Shown here in pieces: positions 1-8,415 of a stretch of 64,000 bases of DNA; within the stretch, counting starts at the first letter, position 1, and the number at the start of each line of letters is the position of its first letter. The DNA is from Gammaproteobacteria bacterium (lineage in GTDB: Bacteria > Pseudomonadota > Gammaproteobacteria > DSM-16500): assembly GCA_021325575.1 (NCBI GenBank), contig JAJPGW010000006.1:62001-126000 (forward strand). The letters are read 5' to 3'. The notes beneath the pieces are model-generated. The model did not search any database, was not told where the DNA came from, and was given only the letters and a program-made list of their open reading frames with translations. Both the position numbers and the translations under genes were made by a program.

Positions 1-1166
1 ATATTAAAAAAATTATCGATCGCGATCTGGATTTATTAATGATTTTAGCGCGTTCAGCGGAACGCTACTGGAAAGAATCGCGCGCTTTTAAACCGAAACA
101 AATTGTAGAAGAGATTTCGCATACGCTTTATGACGAACTGGATTTGTTGCGTGAAGGTGCTAATGCTTCTCAATTGCGTCGCAATTTTCAGCATTCAAAT
201 AGTTTATATATTCCTGAAATTTTTTGGGAAGTGAGTCGCAATAACATGCTGGTCATGGAACGCATTTCTGGTATTCCGATTCATAATGTCGCGGCATTGC
301 GCGCATCCGGTATGAACATGAAAAAATTAGCCGAGCGGGGCATCGAGATTTTTTTCACGCAAGTGTTTCGCGATAGTTTTTTTCATGCAGACATGCATCC
401 CGGAAATATTTTTGTGGCTTATGGTGATCTCGAAGATCCCAAATATATTGCCGTTGATTTTGGCATTGTCGGTTCCTTAAATACTAAAGACCAACGCTAT
501 CTTGCCGAAAACATGTTGGCCTTTTTTAAACGCGATTATCAACGCGTTGCAGAATTGCATGTCGCGTCCGGTTGGTTGCCACCCGATACCCGCATCGATC
601 AATTCGAAGGCGCCATCCGCGCGGTTTGCGAACCGATTTTTGAAAGGCCCTTAAAAGATATTTCTTTCGGACAATTATTATTTCGCTTATTTCAAACGGC
701 GCGCCGATTTAATATTAATATTCAGCCACAATTAATTTTGTTACAAAAAACACTCGTGAATATCGAAGGCGTCGGTCGACAACTTTATCCTGATCTTGAT
801 TTATGGGCATCAGGCGCTCCCTTCCTAGAACGCTGGTTAAAACAACAAGTCGGCCCGCGCGCTTTTTTGCGAAAAGTTCGTGAAAATTTGCCCTTTTGGT
901 CCGAAAAACTACCCGAAATTCCAGGCCTTATTTACGATGTCTTAGTCGAAAAACGTCGCGAGCAAGAAGAACAATTGTTCGCATCCCGCCAAACCGTCGA
1001 GCGTCCGCCTTCCAAATTTATTATGCGACGGTATTTTATGTTTGGTGTAGGTTTCGCCTTCCTAGCAGCTGGTATTTCCCTTTTATTTCAACCGGTTAAT
1101 GTTATTTTAGCCTGGGCTTTTGGCGGTCTCGGTTTAATCTCCCTGCTTATTTCTGGCTTAATTTAA
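1..1166 (+). CDS. ubiB: UbiB/ABC1-family atypical kinase, 5' end outside the window
   Basis: The frame is open from the left edge (first whole codon at base 3), so the N-terminal part, including the family KxGQ motif, is missing. About 387 residues are visible. The order is an ABC1-type motif around [14 protein letters not shown], a catalytic loop [12 protein letters not shown] (family HADxHPGN), a metal-binding AVDFGIVG (DFG-like), and a C-terminal pair of hydrophobic helices in the last 45 residues, as in UbiB. In the family this is an ATPase/kinase-like membrane protein needed for aerobic ubiquinone biosynthesis, working with the Ubi complex at the inner membrane. The upstream neighbours ubiE/ubiJ, usual in gammaproteobacteria, would lie outside the window. 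The assignment rests on motif order and the C-terminal helices. Confidence 0.93.
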   Translation, partial: IKKIIDRDLDLLMILARSAERYWKESRAFKPKQIVEEISHTLYDELDLLREGANASQLRRNFQHSNSLYIPEIFWEVSRNNMLVMERISGIPIHNVAALRASGMNMKKLAERGIEIFFTQVFRDSFFHADMHPGNIFVAYGDLEDPKYIAVDFGIVGSLNTKDQRYLAENMLAFFKRDYQRVAELHVASGWLPPDTRIDQFEGAIRAVCEPIFERPLKDISFGQLLFRLFQTARRFNINIQPQLILLQKTLVNIEGVGRQLYPDLDLWASGAPFLERWLKQQVGPRAFLRKVRENLPFWSEKLPEIPGLIYDVLVEKRREQEEQLFASRQTVERPPSKFIMRRYFMFGVGFAFLAAGISLLFQPVNVILAWAFGGLGLISLLISGLI

Positions 1167-1173
1167 TCCATTT

Positions 1174-1206
1174 CTTAAGAATTTCTTAATGCTTTTTTGC
1201 TATAGT
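1174..1206 (+). promoter_or_regulatory. PmrA-type tandem box and -10 element before the 1233 gene
   Basis: CTTAAG (1174-1179), a 5-base spacer, and CTTAAT (1185-1190) match YTTAAK-N5-YTTAAK exactly. Ten bases later comes a -10-like TATAGT (1201-1206). A half-site period of 11 bp and an activator site in the -35 position fit a PmrA-type response regulator. The same geometry recurs at 43090-43122, 50319-50351 and 59134-59167. No pmrA gene is in the window, so the regulator is inferred. Confidence 0.6.
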
Positions 1207-1232
1207 TGCCAAAAATTTTAAACGAGGCTGCA

Positions 1233-2132
1233 ATGAACTTACGTGCTGAATTTAAGGCTCTTCAAGAACAAAAACTTACGCCAGAACAACTGGAAACAAA
1301 CCCAGTTATGAGCAAAGTACGCAAAGCTGTTCGAGAACATTATGGACTTAGGAATACTAAATTATTAACTCCAGATGTTTATGCAGAACTCTACGAAGCA
1401 ATGGATGAGAACTCTAAAGAAATTGATCCTTTTGTAAAAGTGTTTGTTGATAATATTATTGAAGATGTGATTGATAAATTGGTTCCTGAGAACGAACAAA
1501 ACTTGATTGAAGTAAAAGCTGCTCTCAATAACAAGATAAGCGCTGAACAATCCAAAGACCCCGAAAAATCTAATTTAAAATCCCCTGAAGTTAAAATATC
1601 AAGATCATCAAAGAAAGTGGTTTCATTTCAAGGGCAACCTAAAGCGGAATCGCCAGAACCAAACGAAGATGTCGATCAACGATCTTCACAACCAGTAATG
1701 ACTACCGTAAAAATTCCACCGACACGGCATGTTTCGCGTAATGATTTAGCCGAGAGAGAAAAAGCTTATTCACTAGCCAACTCTAAAAATGAAGAACTCG
1801 CCGAACTTCCTGTGATGGTTGGCAATGCTAATGCTTCGATGGTCGTGAAACCACAGAGAAAAGGACTTTTTGCTCCGATTCTTCTTAGGCCAAATGGTAA
1901 TAACGGCCAAGAATCGCCTCCCATTTCAGATCAACAGAGACAATCGCCATTGGTTAATCCCTTTGGAAAATCGCCTCCACCGTTAATGGGGAATGCATTT
2001 CGAAAATCGCCATCACCATTTGCCAGTGGCATTGGTGCATTTCGAAAATCGCCATCACCATTGATAGCAGCGAATGGCGGCCTTGGCAAATCGCACTCGC
2101 CATCTCCATCGGTTATGACTAAAAAACCGTGA
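1233..2132 (+). CDS. Orphan Ser/Pro-rich protein, candidate secreted effector
   Basis: No known domain is recognised. The start is ATG 1233, after GAGG at 1224; the TTG 27 bases upstream has no ribosome site. This gives 299 residues. The first third is charged and helical, the middle is polar and low in complexity, and the C-terminal 70 residues carry repeats of the form [FL]-[GR]-K-S-P-x-P. At DNA level a 26-base unit at 1995 recurs at 2037 (42-bp period). There is no signal peptide or membrane segment. It is a single-gene unit convergent with dacB, 4 bp apart. The PmrA-type box and Pro/Ser-rich disordered tail fit a Dot/Icm-type effector, but this is inference. It could also be an unrelated lineage-specific protein. 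Confidence 0.7.
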   Translation: MNLRAEFKALQEQKLTPEQLETNPVMSKVRKAVREHYGLRNTKLLTPDVYAELYEAMDENSKEIDPFVKVFVDNIIEDVIDKLVPENEQNLIEVKAALNNKISAEQSKDPEKSNLKSPEVKISRSSKKVVSFQGQPKAESPEPNEDVDQRSSQPVMTTVKIPPTRHVSRNDLAEREKAYSLANSKNEELAELPVMVGNANASMVVKPQRKGLFAPILLRPNGNNGQESPPISDQQRQSPLVNPFGKSPPPLMGNAFRKSPSPFASGIGAFRKSPSPLIAANGGLGKSHSPSPSVMTKKP

Positions 2133-2136
2133 ACGA

Positions 2137-3627
2137 TCAGCCCCTGGAATAATGCGTCATGGTCGTGACAATATGGTCTTCGAGTTCTTTGTATTTCCAA
2201 CCCATGCCTAATTTGCCATTCACGATGATGACGAAGGCCAAAGGTTCTTTATCTTGCGTTACAGCATAACCTGCGAGTGCATTCACGCCTTGCATTGTGC
2301 CGGTTTTGGCGCGGACTTTCCAGGCGACGTTGTACATGCGATGTTTTAAAGTTCCATCGACGCCTGCGACCGGTAATCCGGAAATAAATTCATAATTGGT
2401 GCCGACGTTGTGAAACGCAAAATCCAGCACTTGCAGCATTTGGTCGGGTGATACTTGGTTATAGCGTGATAATCCAGAACCATCGAGAACAGACAGTCCA
2501 TAAGTATTCACATGGGCTTTGCTCGCTAAAATTTCTGAAACGGCGCGGCTGCCATTTTCCCAACTGCCGGGTTGTCCTGAATATTTTTCACCGAGTTTTT
2601 TAAATAATGATCCTGCAATGATATTGTCAGATTTTTTTAACATTTCACTGATCAGTTGATATAACGGTTTTGATTGATGAGAAACGACAACGGAAACATT
2701 TGGCGGTGCGGCGCCCGATGTGACTAAACCATCGACTTGAATGCCAGAACGTTGAAATAAGTTTCTGACCAGCGATTTATTGTATTCGATGATATCGTTA
2801 ACGACAGTTGAAACACCTTGTGTGTATTTGCCCTTCGGCATACAGCCCGTGATAGAAATACTGCTGTCAGGGTTGGTACCTAACTTGAGATAACAAGATT
2901 TTGCATAAGGCGATTTTGTCGTAACAGAATTGAGAATGGAATAATAATAATTTGAATTTTCGATAATATTAGCCGCATGCCCCACTTCTTTTGCCGGCGC
3001 AATTTGAAAAGATAAACAATTATGATTGACGATGCTTGCGCTAATCGGTGCGGCATAACAAAACCGTTTGTCATTCCAGATCCAGCCTGGACCATAATAA
3101 ACTTGATCATAGGCGGTCGTATCAACATAAATACCGCCGGTGATGTGCTGAATTTGTTGTGCTTTTAAGGCATCCATTAATTCGACCAAATTGGCATAGG
3201 TGAGTGTCGGATCACCGCTATGCACTAAATATAAATTGCCATAGACCACACCATTACTGATGCTGCTCGCATCCGTATAAAAACTGGTTTGAAATTTATA
3301 ATCAGACCCGAGATACAATAATGCCGCTTCTGCCGTGAGAATTTTCATAATACTGGCAGGCATAAAAGACTTGCTGGAATTATGGGTATAAAGAATTTCG
3401 CCTGTTTTCATGGATTTTATGGCGATGCCGATATTAAGGGTTGGATCCGTATTGTTGATGGCGCGATCAATAATGGCGCTAAGATTCCCGGAACCGGCTA
3501 TTTCCGCAGGGACGCTTTGTGTTTCAGTTGGAATTTTATGTTTTTTGTGTTTTGCCAAAGCAGGTGAAGAGACCGCGAATGTTCCGCATAAGCCAATGAT
3601 ACATAAAATGATTTTGATAAAACGCAT
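2137..3627 (-). CDS. dacB: D-alanyl-D-alanine carboxypeptidase/endopeptidase (PBP4 type)
   Basis: The 496-residue periplasmic enzyme trims or cleaves D-Ala-containing peptide cross-links of peptidoglycan. From ATG 3627 the protein begins with a signal peptide (MRFIKIILCIIGLCGTFAVS, cleaved near SSPALA). The penicillin-binding triad is complete: SIMK (nucleophile Ser and Lys) early in the mature protein, SDN in the middle, and KTGTMQG near the C terminus. The length fits class C PBP4/DacB. The upstream in-frame codon, 13 residues earlier, would bury the signal peptide, so I chose 3627. The gene is single and divergent from the small gene at 3750. Confidence 0.93.
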   Translation of the reverse strand: MRFIKIILCIIGLCGTFAVSSPALAKHKKHKIPTETQSVPAEIAGSGNLSAIIDRAINNTDPTLNIGIAIKSMKTGEILYTHNSSKSFMPASIMKILTAEAALLYLGSDYKFQTSFYTDASSISNGVVYGNLYLVHSGDPTLTYANLVELMDALKAQQIQHITGGIYVDTTAYDQVYYGPGWIWNDKRFCYAAPISASIVNHNCLSFQIAPAKEVGHAANIIENSNYYYSILNSVTTKSPYAKSCYLKLGTNPDSSISITGCMPKGKYTQGVSTVVNDIIEYNKSLVRNLFQRSGIQVDGLVTSGAAPPNVSVVVSHQSKPLYQLISEMLKKSDNIIAGSLFKKLGEKYSGQPGSWENGSRAVSEILASKAHVNTYGLSVLDGSGLSRYNQVSPDQMLQVLDFAFHNVGTNYEFISGLPVAGVDGTLKHRMYNVAWKVRAKTGTMQGVNALAGYAVTQDKEPLAFVIIVNGKLGMGWKYKELEDHIVTTMTHYSRG

Positions 3628-3682
3628 ACAGAAGTGATCTCTTCTTGATTGGCAATATTTTCCCACAGAGTATTTCCCCTGT

Positions 3683-3701
3683 CATCCCGTTTTGCGGGAT
3701 G
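3683..3701. other. Hairpin between dacB and the divergent small gene
   Basis: CATCCCG, a 5-base loop (TTTTG), then CGGGATG form a perfect 7-bp stem in the divergent intergenic region. GTCATCCCG-type hairpins are common bacterial interspersed palindromes. No T-run follows on the plus strand, so it is not an obvious terminator. Confidence 0.5.
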
Positions 3702-3749
3702 GCTGCAATAATGCTATGATTGACCATCCATTTTTTTGTGGAACTACCC

Positions 3750-3935
3750 ATGCTAGGTAAAAAAATTAAACGCGATTATGTGAGCCCGATTGACCATTTT
3801 CTCAATCGATTTGATGAAACCCATCCGAAGTTAACTCGCTCGCAAAAAAAGGAAATAGCTAAATATCAAAGGATCTACGCACTACGTGATAATCCGGATC
3901 AATCGGATGAAAATAAACTGCCGGAGTGGTTTTAG
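3750..3935 (+). CDS. Small hypothetical protein
   Basis: A 61-residue charged protein starting MLGKKIKRDYVSPIDHFLNR, with KLTRSQKKEIAKYQRIYALRD in the middle and an acidic C-terminal end. I set the start at ATG 3750. An upstream in-frame ATG at 3720 would add ten unrelated hydrophobic residues and has no better ribosome site. The sequence looks like a compact conserved cytoplasmic protein with one predicted helix pair, but I cannot name a family. A strong hairpin follows at 3945-3973, and the next gene is codirectional 72 bp away. Confidence 0.65.
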   Translation: MLGKKIKRDYVSPIDHFLNRFDETHPKLTRSQKKEIAKYQRIYALRDNPDQSDENKLPEWF

Positions 3936-3944
3936 GCAATTGAG

Positions 3945-3973
3945 TCAATCGGTGACAATTTGTCACCGATTGA
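3945..3973 (+). terminator. Perfect 13-bp hairpin after the small gene
   Basis: TCAATCGGTGACA, loop ATT, and TGTCACCGATTGA make a perfect 13-bp stem 9 bp after the stop of the small gene. Only a broken T-rich tract (ATTTTATTATTT) follows after about 8 bases. It may act as a terminator or RNA stabiliser, or be an operator with dyad symmetry. Confidence 0.5.
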
Positions 3974-4007
3974 TCTCTGAAATTTTATTATTTAAAAGGT
4001 TTTTCGC

Positions 4008-4229
4008 ATGCAAAATTTCATAGCACGAATTATCCCGTTTATTTTGATCGGCATTGCATTGGTGGCTCTTATTTTTGGCATGATTTTGCTCGCGTATTTA
4101 TTTATTTTTGGCGCGCTGGTTGGGTTGATTTTGTTTGGGGTTGCGTGGGTTAGAGATCGATTTTTTGTTTCAAAGAAAAAAAATATTGCTAAAAGAGATC
4201 ACTCGGGGCGGACGATTGATCATCAGTGA
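4008..4229 (+). CDS. Small inner-membrane protein with two helices
   Basis: A 73-residue protein. Residues 8-30 and 32-48 are strongly hydrophobic with a short Gly/Ala turn between them, followed by a basic cytoplasmic-type tail (RDRFFVSKKKNIAKRDHSGR). The positive-inside rule predicts the C terminus in the cytoplasm. AAAAGG lies 8-13 bases before the ATG. It ends 8 bp before a palindromic repeat and is convergent with the gamma-lyase gene. No family is recognised; it may be a membrane scaffold or a shape-type small protein, which is a guess. Confidence 0.6.
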   Translation: MQNFIARIIPFILIGIALVALIFGMILLAYLFIFGALVGLILFGVAWVRDRFFVSKKKNIAKRDHSGRTIDHQ

Positions 4230-4237
4230 GGCTGAAT

Positions 4238-4318
4238 CGTCATTGCGAGGCCTGCTTTTTAGGACGAAGCAATCTCTTAAAGATTGCTTCGTCGCAAAAA
4301 ACGCTCCTCGCAATGACG
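4238..4318. repeat. Palindromic interspersed repeat, family A, copy 1
   Basis: An 81-bp inverted repeat with outer arms CGTCATTGCGAGG and CCTCGCAATGACG, and an inner stem around GAAGCAATCT / AGATTGCTTC. It fills the space between two convergent genes. Other copies are at 14043, 27846, 31623, 45918 and 50168. When transcribed it would form a long hairpin from either strand, so a bidirectional terminator role is plausible. Confidence 0.9.
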
Positions 4319-4324
4319 GGCGTT

Positions 4325-5479
4325 TTATCCCATTGCCTGCGCCAAATCATTTTTTAAATCCTCGAGCGCTTCAATACCGACAGATATTCGAATCAATCCA
4401 TCTTTGATGCCTAATAATTCGCGGGATTCTTTTGGAATGCTTGCATGCGTCATAATGGCAGGATGTTCAATTAAACTTTCCACACCGCCCAAACTTTCGG
4501 CGAGGGAAAAAACTTCGCAGCGTTCGAGGATTTTTTTGGTTTCATTTAAATTGGTTTTTAATTCAGCCGTAATCATGCCGCCGCCTTGATTTTGCATTTG
4601 TGACATGGCGAGTTGGTGTTGCGGGTGGCTTTTTAAACCCGGATAAATCACATTCGCGACTTTTGGATGTTTTTCCAGCCATTCGGCTAATTTGGCGGCG
4701 CTTTCGCAATGTCTTTGCATGCGCACATCTAACGTCTTGATACCGCGCAGCACTAAAAAGCTATCGAATGGACCTGCAATTGATCCAACAGCATTTTGTA
4801 AAAAACCTAATTGCTCACCATACTGTTTGTCGCCTACTACGGCAATTCCACCTACCACATCCGAATGACCGTTTAAATATTTTGTGGCGGAGTGAACAAC
4901 AATATCAAAACCATATTCTAAAGGTCGTTGTAAAATTGGAGTCGCAAACGTATTGTCAGCCACGGCGATTAACTTATTTTTTTTCGCAAAGTCGGCAATT
5001 TTTTTTAAGTCCACTATTTTTAACATGGGATTGGAAGGCGTTTCGACCCAAATCATGCGGGTTTCTTTGCGCAGTGCCGCTTGTAATTTTTTTTCATCAC
5101 ATAAATCCACAAAAGACACTTGCAAACCCGCCGAGCGTTTGCGCACGCGTTCTAAAATTCGGAACGTTCCGCCATACACATCATCCATCACAATGATATG
5201 ATCGCCCGGATTTAAAAGTTCTAGCGTGGTTCCAATCGCAGCCATGCCGGAGGCGAAAGCAAAACCTTGCGTTCCCGATTCAAGATCGGCAACGCATTTT
5301 TCGTAAGCTTCGCGCGTTGGATTGCGGGTGCGAGAGTATTCGTAACCTTTGTGTTTGCCCGGACTTTCTTGGACATAAGTGGATGTCGCATAAATGGGTG
5401 TCATCACCGCGCCAGTTGTGGGATCCGGTGATTGACCGGCGTGGATCACGCGCGTTGCAATTTTTTTGGAATTTTTCAT
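4325..5479 (-). CDS. Cystathionine gamma-lyase / gamma-synthase (PLP enzyme)
   Basis: A 384-residue enzyme of the Cys/Met metabolism PLP family. Visible signatures are an N-terminal TRVIHAGQ, the substrate and PLP region YSRTRNPTR, GFAFASGMAAI, and the Schiff-base lysine in SATKYLNGHSD. The family cleaves cystathionine to cysteine, 2-oxobutyrate and ammonia, or makes it from acylhomoserine and cysteine. The gene starts one base after the stop of the cystathionine beta-synthase gene, so the two are surely co-transcribed. This favours gamma-lyase acting in methionine-to-cysteine reverse transsulfuration. Discrimination from metB by sequence alone is uncertain, so no symbol is given. Confidence 0.9.
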   Translation of the reverse strand: MKNSKKIATRVIHAGQSPDPTTGAVMTPIYATSTYVQESPGKHKGYEYSRTRNPTREAYEKCVADLESGTQGFAFASGMAAIGTTLELLNPGDHIIVMDDVYGGTFRILERVRKRSAGLQVSFVDLCDEKKLQAALRKETRMIWVETPSNPMLKIVDLKKIADFAKKNKLIAVADNTFATPILQRPLEYGFDIVVHSATKYLNGHSDVVGGIAVVGDKQYGEQLGFLQNAVGSIAGPFDSFLVLRGIKTLDVRMQRHCESAAKLAEWLEKHPKVANVIYPGLKSHPQHQLAMSQMQNQGGGMITAELKTNLNETKKILERCEVFSLAESLGGVESLIEHPAIMTHASIPKESRELLGIKDGLIRISVGIEALEDLKNDLAQAMG

Positions 5480-5480
5480 G

Positions 5481-6434
5481 TTAAATTTTTAATCCTTTTT
5501 CTTTCATCCAATTGTCATCAACAAATTTGGTTAAATAATTTCGAATACTGTCTGGTAAAATGACGACGCATTTCTCGCCTTTTTTTAAATTTTTTGCAGC
5601 TTTTAAGGCAGCGAAAACGGCAGTGCCAGAAGAACCGCCAACCAATAAACCTTCTTCTTTGATTAATCGACGAGCCATGGTAAACGTGTCTTGATCAGAT
5701 ACCTTGAGATATTCATCCACCACATCATTTTCTAAAACCGGTGGAATAAAATCATAACCAATGCCCTCAACGAGATAAGGATGCACATCTTGTCCGCCGC
5801 CTAAAATAGAACCGTATGGATCAGCGCCGATGATTTTTATGTTGGGATTTCTTTCTTTAATTTTTTTTGCAACCCCGGTAATCGTGCCGCCCGTGCCGAC
5901 ACCGATGACAACCATCGCTAAATTTTTCCCCGCATCTTGTAAAATTTCATCCGCAGTTGCTTCATAATGCGCTTCGGGATTCGCAGGGTTACCGTATTGA
6001 TCGAGATAAAATGAATTTGGAATTTCTTTATTTAATTTTTTAGCGAGTGAAATATGACTTTCGGGTGAATCCCATGCGGCTTCGGTCGGTGTGCGATAAA
6101 TTTTTGCGCCTAATGCTTCGAGCACCACTTGTTTTTCACGGCTCATTTTTTCTGGCATGGTGATAATGACTTTATAGCCTTTGACGGCACCCACTAACGC
6201 GATACCGATTCCTGTATTGCCGGAGGTGGCTTCAATTAAAGTGTCGCCCGGTTTGATGCGTCCTGATTTTTCCGCTTCTTCTATCATTTTTAATCCGATG
6301 CGATCTTTAACGGATCCGCCCGGATTTAAAAATTCGCATTTGCCATACATCTCGCAGGGTAAATCGCGAGCAACTTTATTTAACCGTACCAGAGGCGTAT
6401 GGCCAATTGCTTGTAAAATTGTTTCGAAAACCAT
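5481..6434 (-). CDS. Cystathionine beta-synthase, catalytic domain only
   Basis: A 317-residue PLP enzyme of the cysteine synthase fold. The PLP lysine lies in GGSVKDRIG, the phosphate loop is [10 protein letters not shown], and the substrate loop is TSGNTGIG. Stretches such as FDSPESH-like [23 protein letters not shown] and [14 protein letters not shown] resemble eukaryotic-type CBS more than CysK. The regulatory CBS-pair domain is absent. ATG 6434 is preceded by AAGGAG; the longer upstream frame runs into the neighbouring gene. It condenses serine (or O-acetylserine) with homocysteine, feeding the downstream gamma-lyase. O-acetylserine-dependent MccA is the alternative. Confidence 0.9.
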   Translation of the reverse strand: MVFETILQAIGHTPLVRLNKVARDLPCEMYGKCEFLNPGGSVKDRIGLKMIEEAEKSGRIKPGDTLIEATSGNTGIGIALVGAVKGYKVIITMPEKMSREKQVVLEALGAKIYRTPTEAAWDSPESHISLAKKLNKEIPNSFYLDQYGNPANPEAHYEATADEILQDAGKNLAMVVIGVGTGGTITGVAKKIKERNPNIKIIGADPYGSILGGGQDVHPYLVEGIGYDFIPPVLENDVVDEYLKVSDQDTFTMARRLIKEEGLLVGGSSGTAVFAALKAAKNLKKGEKCVVILPDSIRNYLTKFVDDNWMKEKGLKI

Positions 6435-6444
6435 GGTGTACTCC

Positions 6445-6882
6445 TTACGGGTATTCCATTTGATAAGGGGTGTCTTTGTATTTTGAAACATGACAACTAA
6501 AATCGGTTGGACTCGGTGTCAGCGCGCCGCGCAGAATCACTTGTATTGATTCACCACTTATAATACCGTTTTCAAGATGACAGAAATTTTTGATTTGCGC
6601 ATAAGGCCCAAATTTTAAATAAGACGCAGTGATGCGATAAGAACGGCCTGCCGTGAAAGCAATCCAGAAATTGTCCGTTTTTTTAATATCAAATATATAA
6701 GGCAAGACTTTACCGGTTTCGACTTCTCTCACAATCAAAGTCCAAGTGGGTTTACCGACAATAGCTGAAAAACGGGTATCCACCTGAATGGTTTGACCTA
6801 AAGAATCCTGTGCATTGGCAATGGGTAAAAAGAATAAGCTGGTGCAGAGCAAAAAAAATTGGCAAAATTTCCACATCGCCAT
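6445..6882 (-). CDS. Secreted hypothetical protein
   Basis: A 145-residue protein with a clear signal peptide ([20 protein letters not shown], cleavage near IANA-QD). The mature part of about 120 residues looks like an all-beta domain with two cysteines near the C terminus (NFCHLE, DFSCHV) that could form a disulfide. It lies 10 bp upstream of the beta-synthase gene on the same strand, so it may be transcribed with it, and is divergent from the SET-domain gene with a 37-bp shared promoter region. Two in-frame ATGs (6882, 6876) are equally possible. No family recognised. Confidence 0.7.
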   Translation of the reverse strand: MAMWKFCQFFLLCTSLFFLPIANAQDSLGQTIQVDTRFSAIVGKPTWTLIVREVETGKVLPYIFDIKKTDNFWIAFTAGRSYRITASYLKFGPYAQIKNFCHLENGIISGESIQVILRGALTPSPTDFSCHVSKYKDTPYQMEYP

Positions 6883-6919
6883 AGATGTAATCCATAAGTA
6901 GTTATGGTTATATTATGAT

Positions 6920-7423
6920 ATGAAATCAAAATTATTTCAGCATAAAATCACCGTCAAAAAATCGCCTATTCATGGCTATGGCGTTTTTGCGGAAGTAGAT
7001 CTTCAGCCGGAAGAGCTCATCGAAGAGTGCCATGCGCTCAAGATCCGCGAGGATGTGCGTGATCTTGAGGATTATTTATTCGATTGCACTAATGAGAGCG
7101 AGGATTGGTGTTTGCTATTGGGATATGGTTCTATTTATAACCACTCTGATCAACCGAATGCTTATTTTTTCTTTGATGATGCCAGCCAATTAATGATTTT
7201 TAAAGCCAGTCGTTTTATTCCTCGAGGGGAAGAAATCTTTGTTTCCTATGGAAAAACCTGGTTTGATAGTCGTTCATTTTCAAGAAAAGAAATTTCTTTT
7301 TGGTTAAAACACCGTGAATTTTTTTCCGGTTTTTTATGGCGAGCGAGTTTTGTCACAGGCCTGCTTTTCTTCCTAACCCATCTTCGTTTATTAATTAGTT
7401 GGGCGTCGCAGTTGCCACAATGA
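6920..7423 (+). CDS. SET-domain protein with C-terminal membrane helix
   Basis: A 167-residue protein. The SET lysine-methyltransferase core spans about residues 8-115, with the SAM-binding N-motif SPIHGYGVFA, the pseudoknot motif SIYNHSDQPNA (NHS) and the catalytic-type EEIFVSYG tyrosine. After the core there is no post-SET cysteine cluster. Instead a hydrophobic segment near residues 136-160 (FLWRASFVTGLLFFLTHLRL) could anchor it in a membrane. In Legionella and Chlamydia, SET proteins modify host histones or bacterial proteins. Whether this one is secreted is unknown, and the anchor argues for a membrane-bound role. The 3' end overlaps dsbB by 33 bp, convergently. Confidence 0.85.
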   Translation: MKSKLFQHKITVKKSPIHGYGVFAEVDLQPEELIEECHALKIREDVRDLEDYLFDCTNESEDWCLLLGYGSIYNHSDQPNAYFFFDDASQLMIFKASRFIPRGEEIFVSYGKTWFDSRSFSRKEISFWLKHREFFSGFLWRASFVTGLLFFLTHLRLLISWASQLPQ

Positions 7424-7882
7424 AAAAACAAAAAAGAAAATAAATGCGCAAAATGACCATTCTGCAAGGCTTAATGTAAAACATTGCCAATCCACTTTGG
7501 CACAAACGGGGCCGCCTTGAAATACTTTTGCAATGACTTCAGTACAGGGCAGTACATGGAGCATATAACCGAGGCTCGCTTCGCAATTGCTGCTGTTCGG
7601 GACGGCACTCGGCACATGTTGCAGCCAAACTTGGCGTCCTGCAAAGATAATGCCGGTGATGGAAATGAGCGCGCTCAATAAACCAATTAAAATTTGTCCG
7701 ATACGATTGCGTCCGAGGGCGATTCCCAATAAAAATGATATGCTTAAGATTCCCATAATGACGCGTTGTACAGTGCATAATGGGCAAGGATTAATGCCTT
7801 TATAAAGTTGCAAATAGGCTGCGATGCCCAATAAAATTGCAATAAATATAAATGCGAGCAGATAAAGAACAGTAATTCTCAT
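7391..7882 (-). CDS. dsbB: Disulfide bond formation protein B
   Basis: A 163-residue inner-membrane quinone reductase that reoxidises DsbA. From ATG 7882 four membrane segments are visible. The first redox pair is CPLC (Cys33, Cys36) after the first helix. The second periplasmic loop holds several cysteines (NCEASLG, LPCTEV, VCAKVDWQC) that supply the second pair. It is tightly packed with ruvX, starting 2 bp after its stop, and overlaps the convergent SET gene at its 3' end. The extra cysteines in the second loop exceed the usual two, so which pair contacts DsbA cannot be read from the sequence. Confidence 0.9.
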   Translation of the reverse strand: MRITVLYLLAFIFIAILLGIAAYLQLYKGINPCPLCTVQRVIMGILSISFLLGIALGRNRIGQILIGLLSALISITGIIFAGRQVWLQHVPSAVPNSSNCEASLGYMLHVLPCTEVIAKVFQGGPVCAKVDWQCFTLSLAEWSFCAFIFFFVFSLWQLRRPTN

Positions 7883-7884
7883 GA

Positions 7885-8316
7885 TTATTTCTCTTTTTGC
7901 ATGAACCATGTTTCTAGTATTAATTGTGCAGCGATGCTGTCTATTTGTCTATCTTGCAATGCTTTATAGCCGCCCTTTTTGAAGACTTGGTCTCGGGCAT
8001 CTCGGGTGGTTAATCGTTCGTCTATGCCATGAACGGGTATTTTATAGCGTTCAGCAAGGGAAGACGCGAATGCTCGGGCTTTTTTGGTGACAGCTTGTTC
8101 GGTTCCATCCATATTCAGAGGGATGCCGACGATGATGGCATCGGGGCGCCAGGTTTTTATTAATTTTTCGATCTGATCCCATTGCGGCACGCCGTTTTTA
8201 GCCGCAAGCATCGTCAAAGGGCGCGCGGTTTCGGTAATCAATTGACCGACGGCGACGCCAATTCGCTTTGTGCCAAAATCGAAGCCAAGTACAAAAGAAG
8301 AAGGGTTTTTGTTCAT
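7885..8316 (-). CDS. ruvX: RuvX/YqgF family Holliday-junction resolvase homologue (pre-16S rRNA nuclease)
   Basis: A 143-residue RNase H-like nuclease. The N-terminal GFDFGTKRIGVAVG carries the first catalytic Asp, IIVGIPLNMDG is the family central motif, and DERLTTRDA and DSIAAQLILE supply the other acidic residues. The family processes the 5' end of 16S rRNA, and YqgF/RuvX has also been described as a junction resolvase. The start is ATG 8316; the TTG five codons upstream is unlikely. It sits upstream of dsbB in a two-gene unit. The usual partner yqgE is absent here. Confidence 0.92.
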   Translation of the reverse strand: MNKNPSSFVLGFDFGTKRIGVAVGQLITETARPLTMLAAKNGVPQWDQIEKLIKTWRPDAIIVGIPLNMDGTEQAVTKKARAFASSLAERYKIPVHGIDERLTTRDARDQVFKKGGYKALQDRQIDSIAAQLILETWFMQKEK

Positions 8317-8415
8317 GTGGGTATTATGCAATGTAATAATCCTATAATCGAGAGTCTTCTTGATTTAAGACCCTGAATACGTTTACTCTAAATAAAAGGC
8401 CAACAAGGATGTCCC

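Noticed and set aside
3657-3668. TTTTCCCACA as a DnaA box near dacB
   Set aside because: It differs from TTATCCACA at two positions and stands alone.
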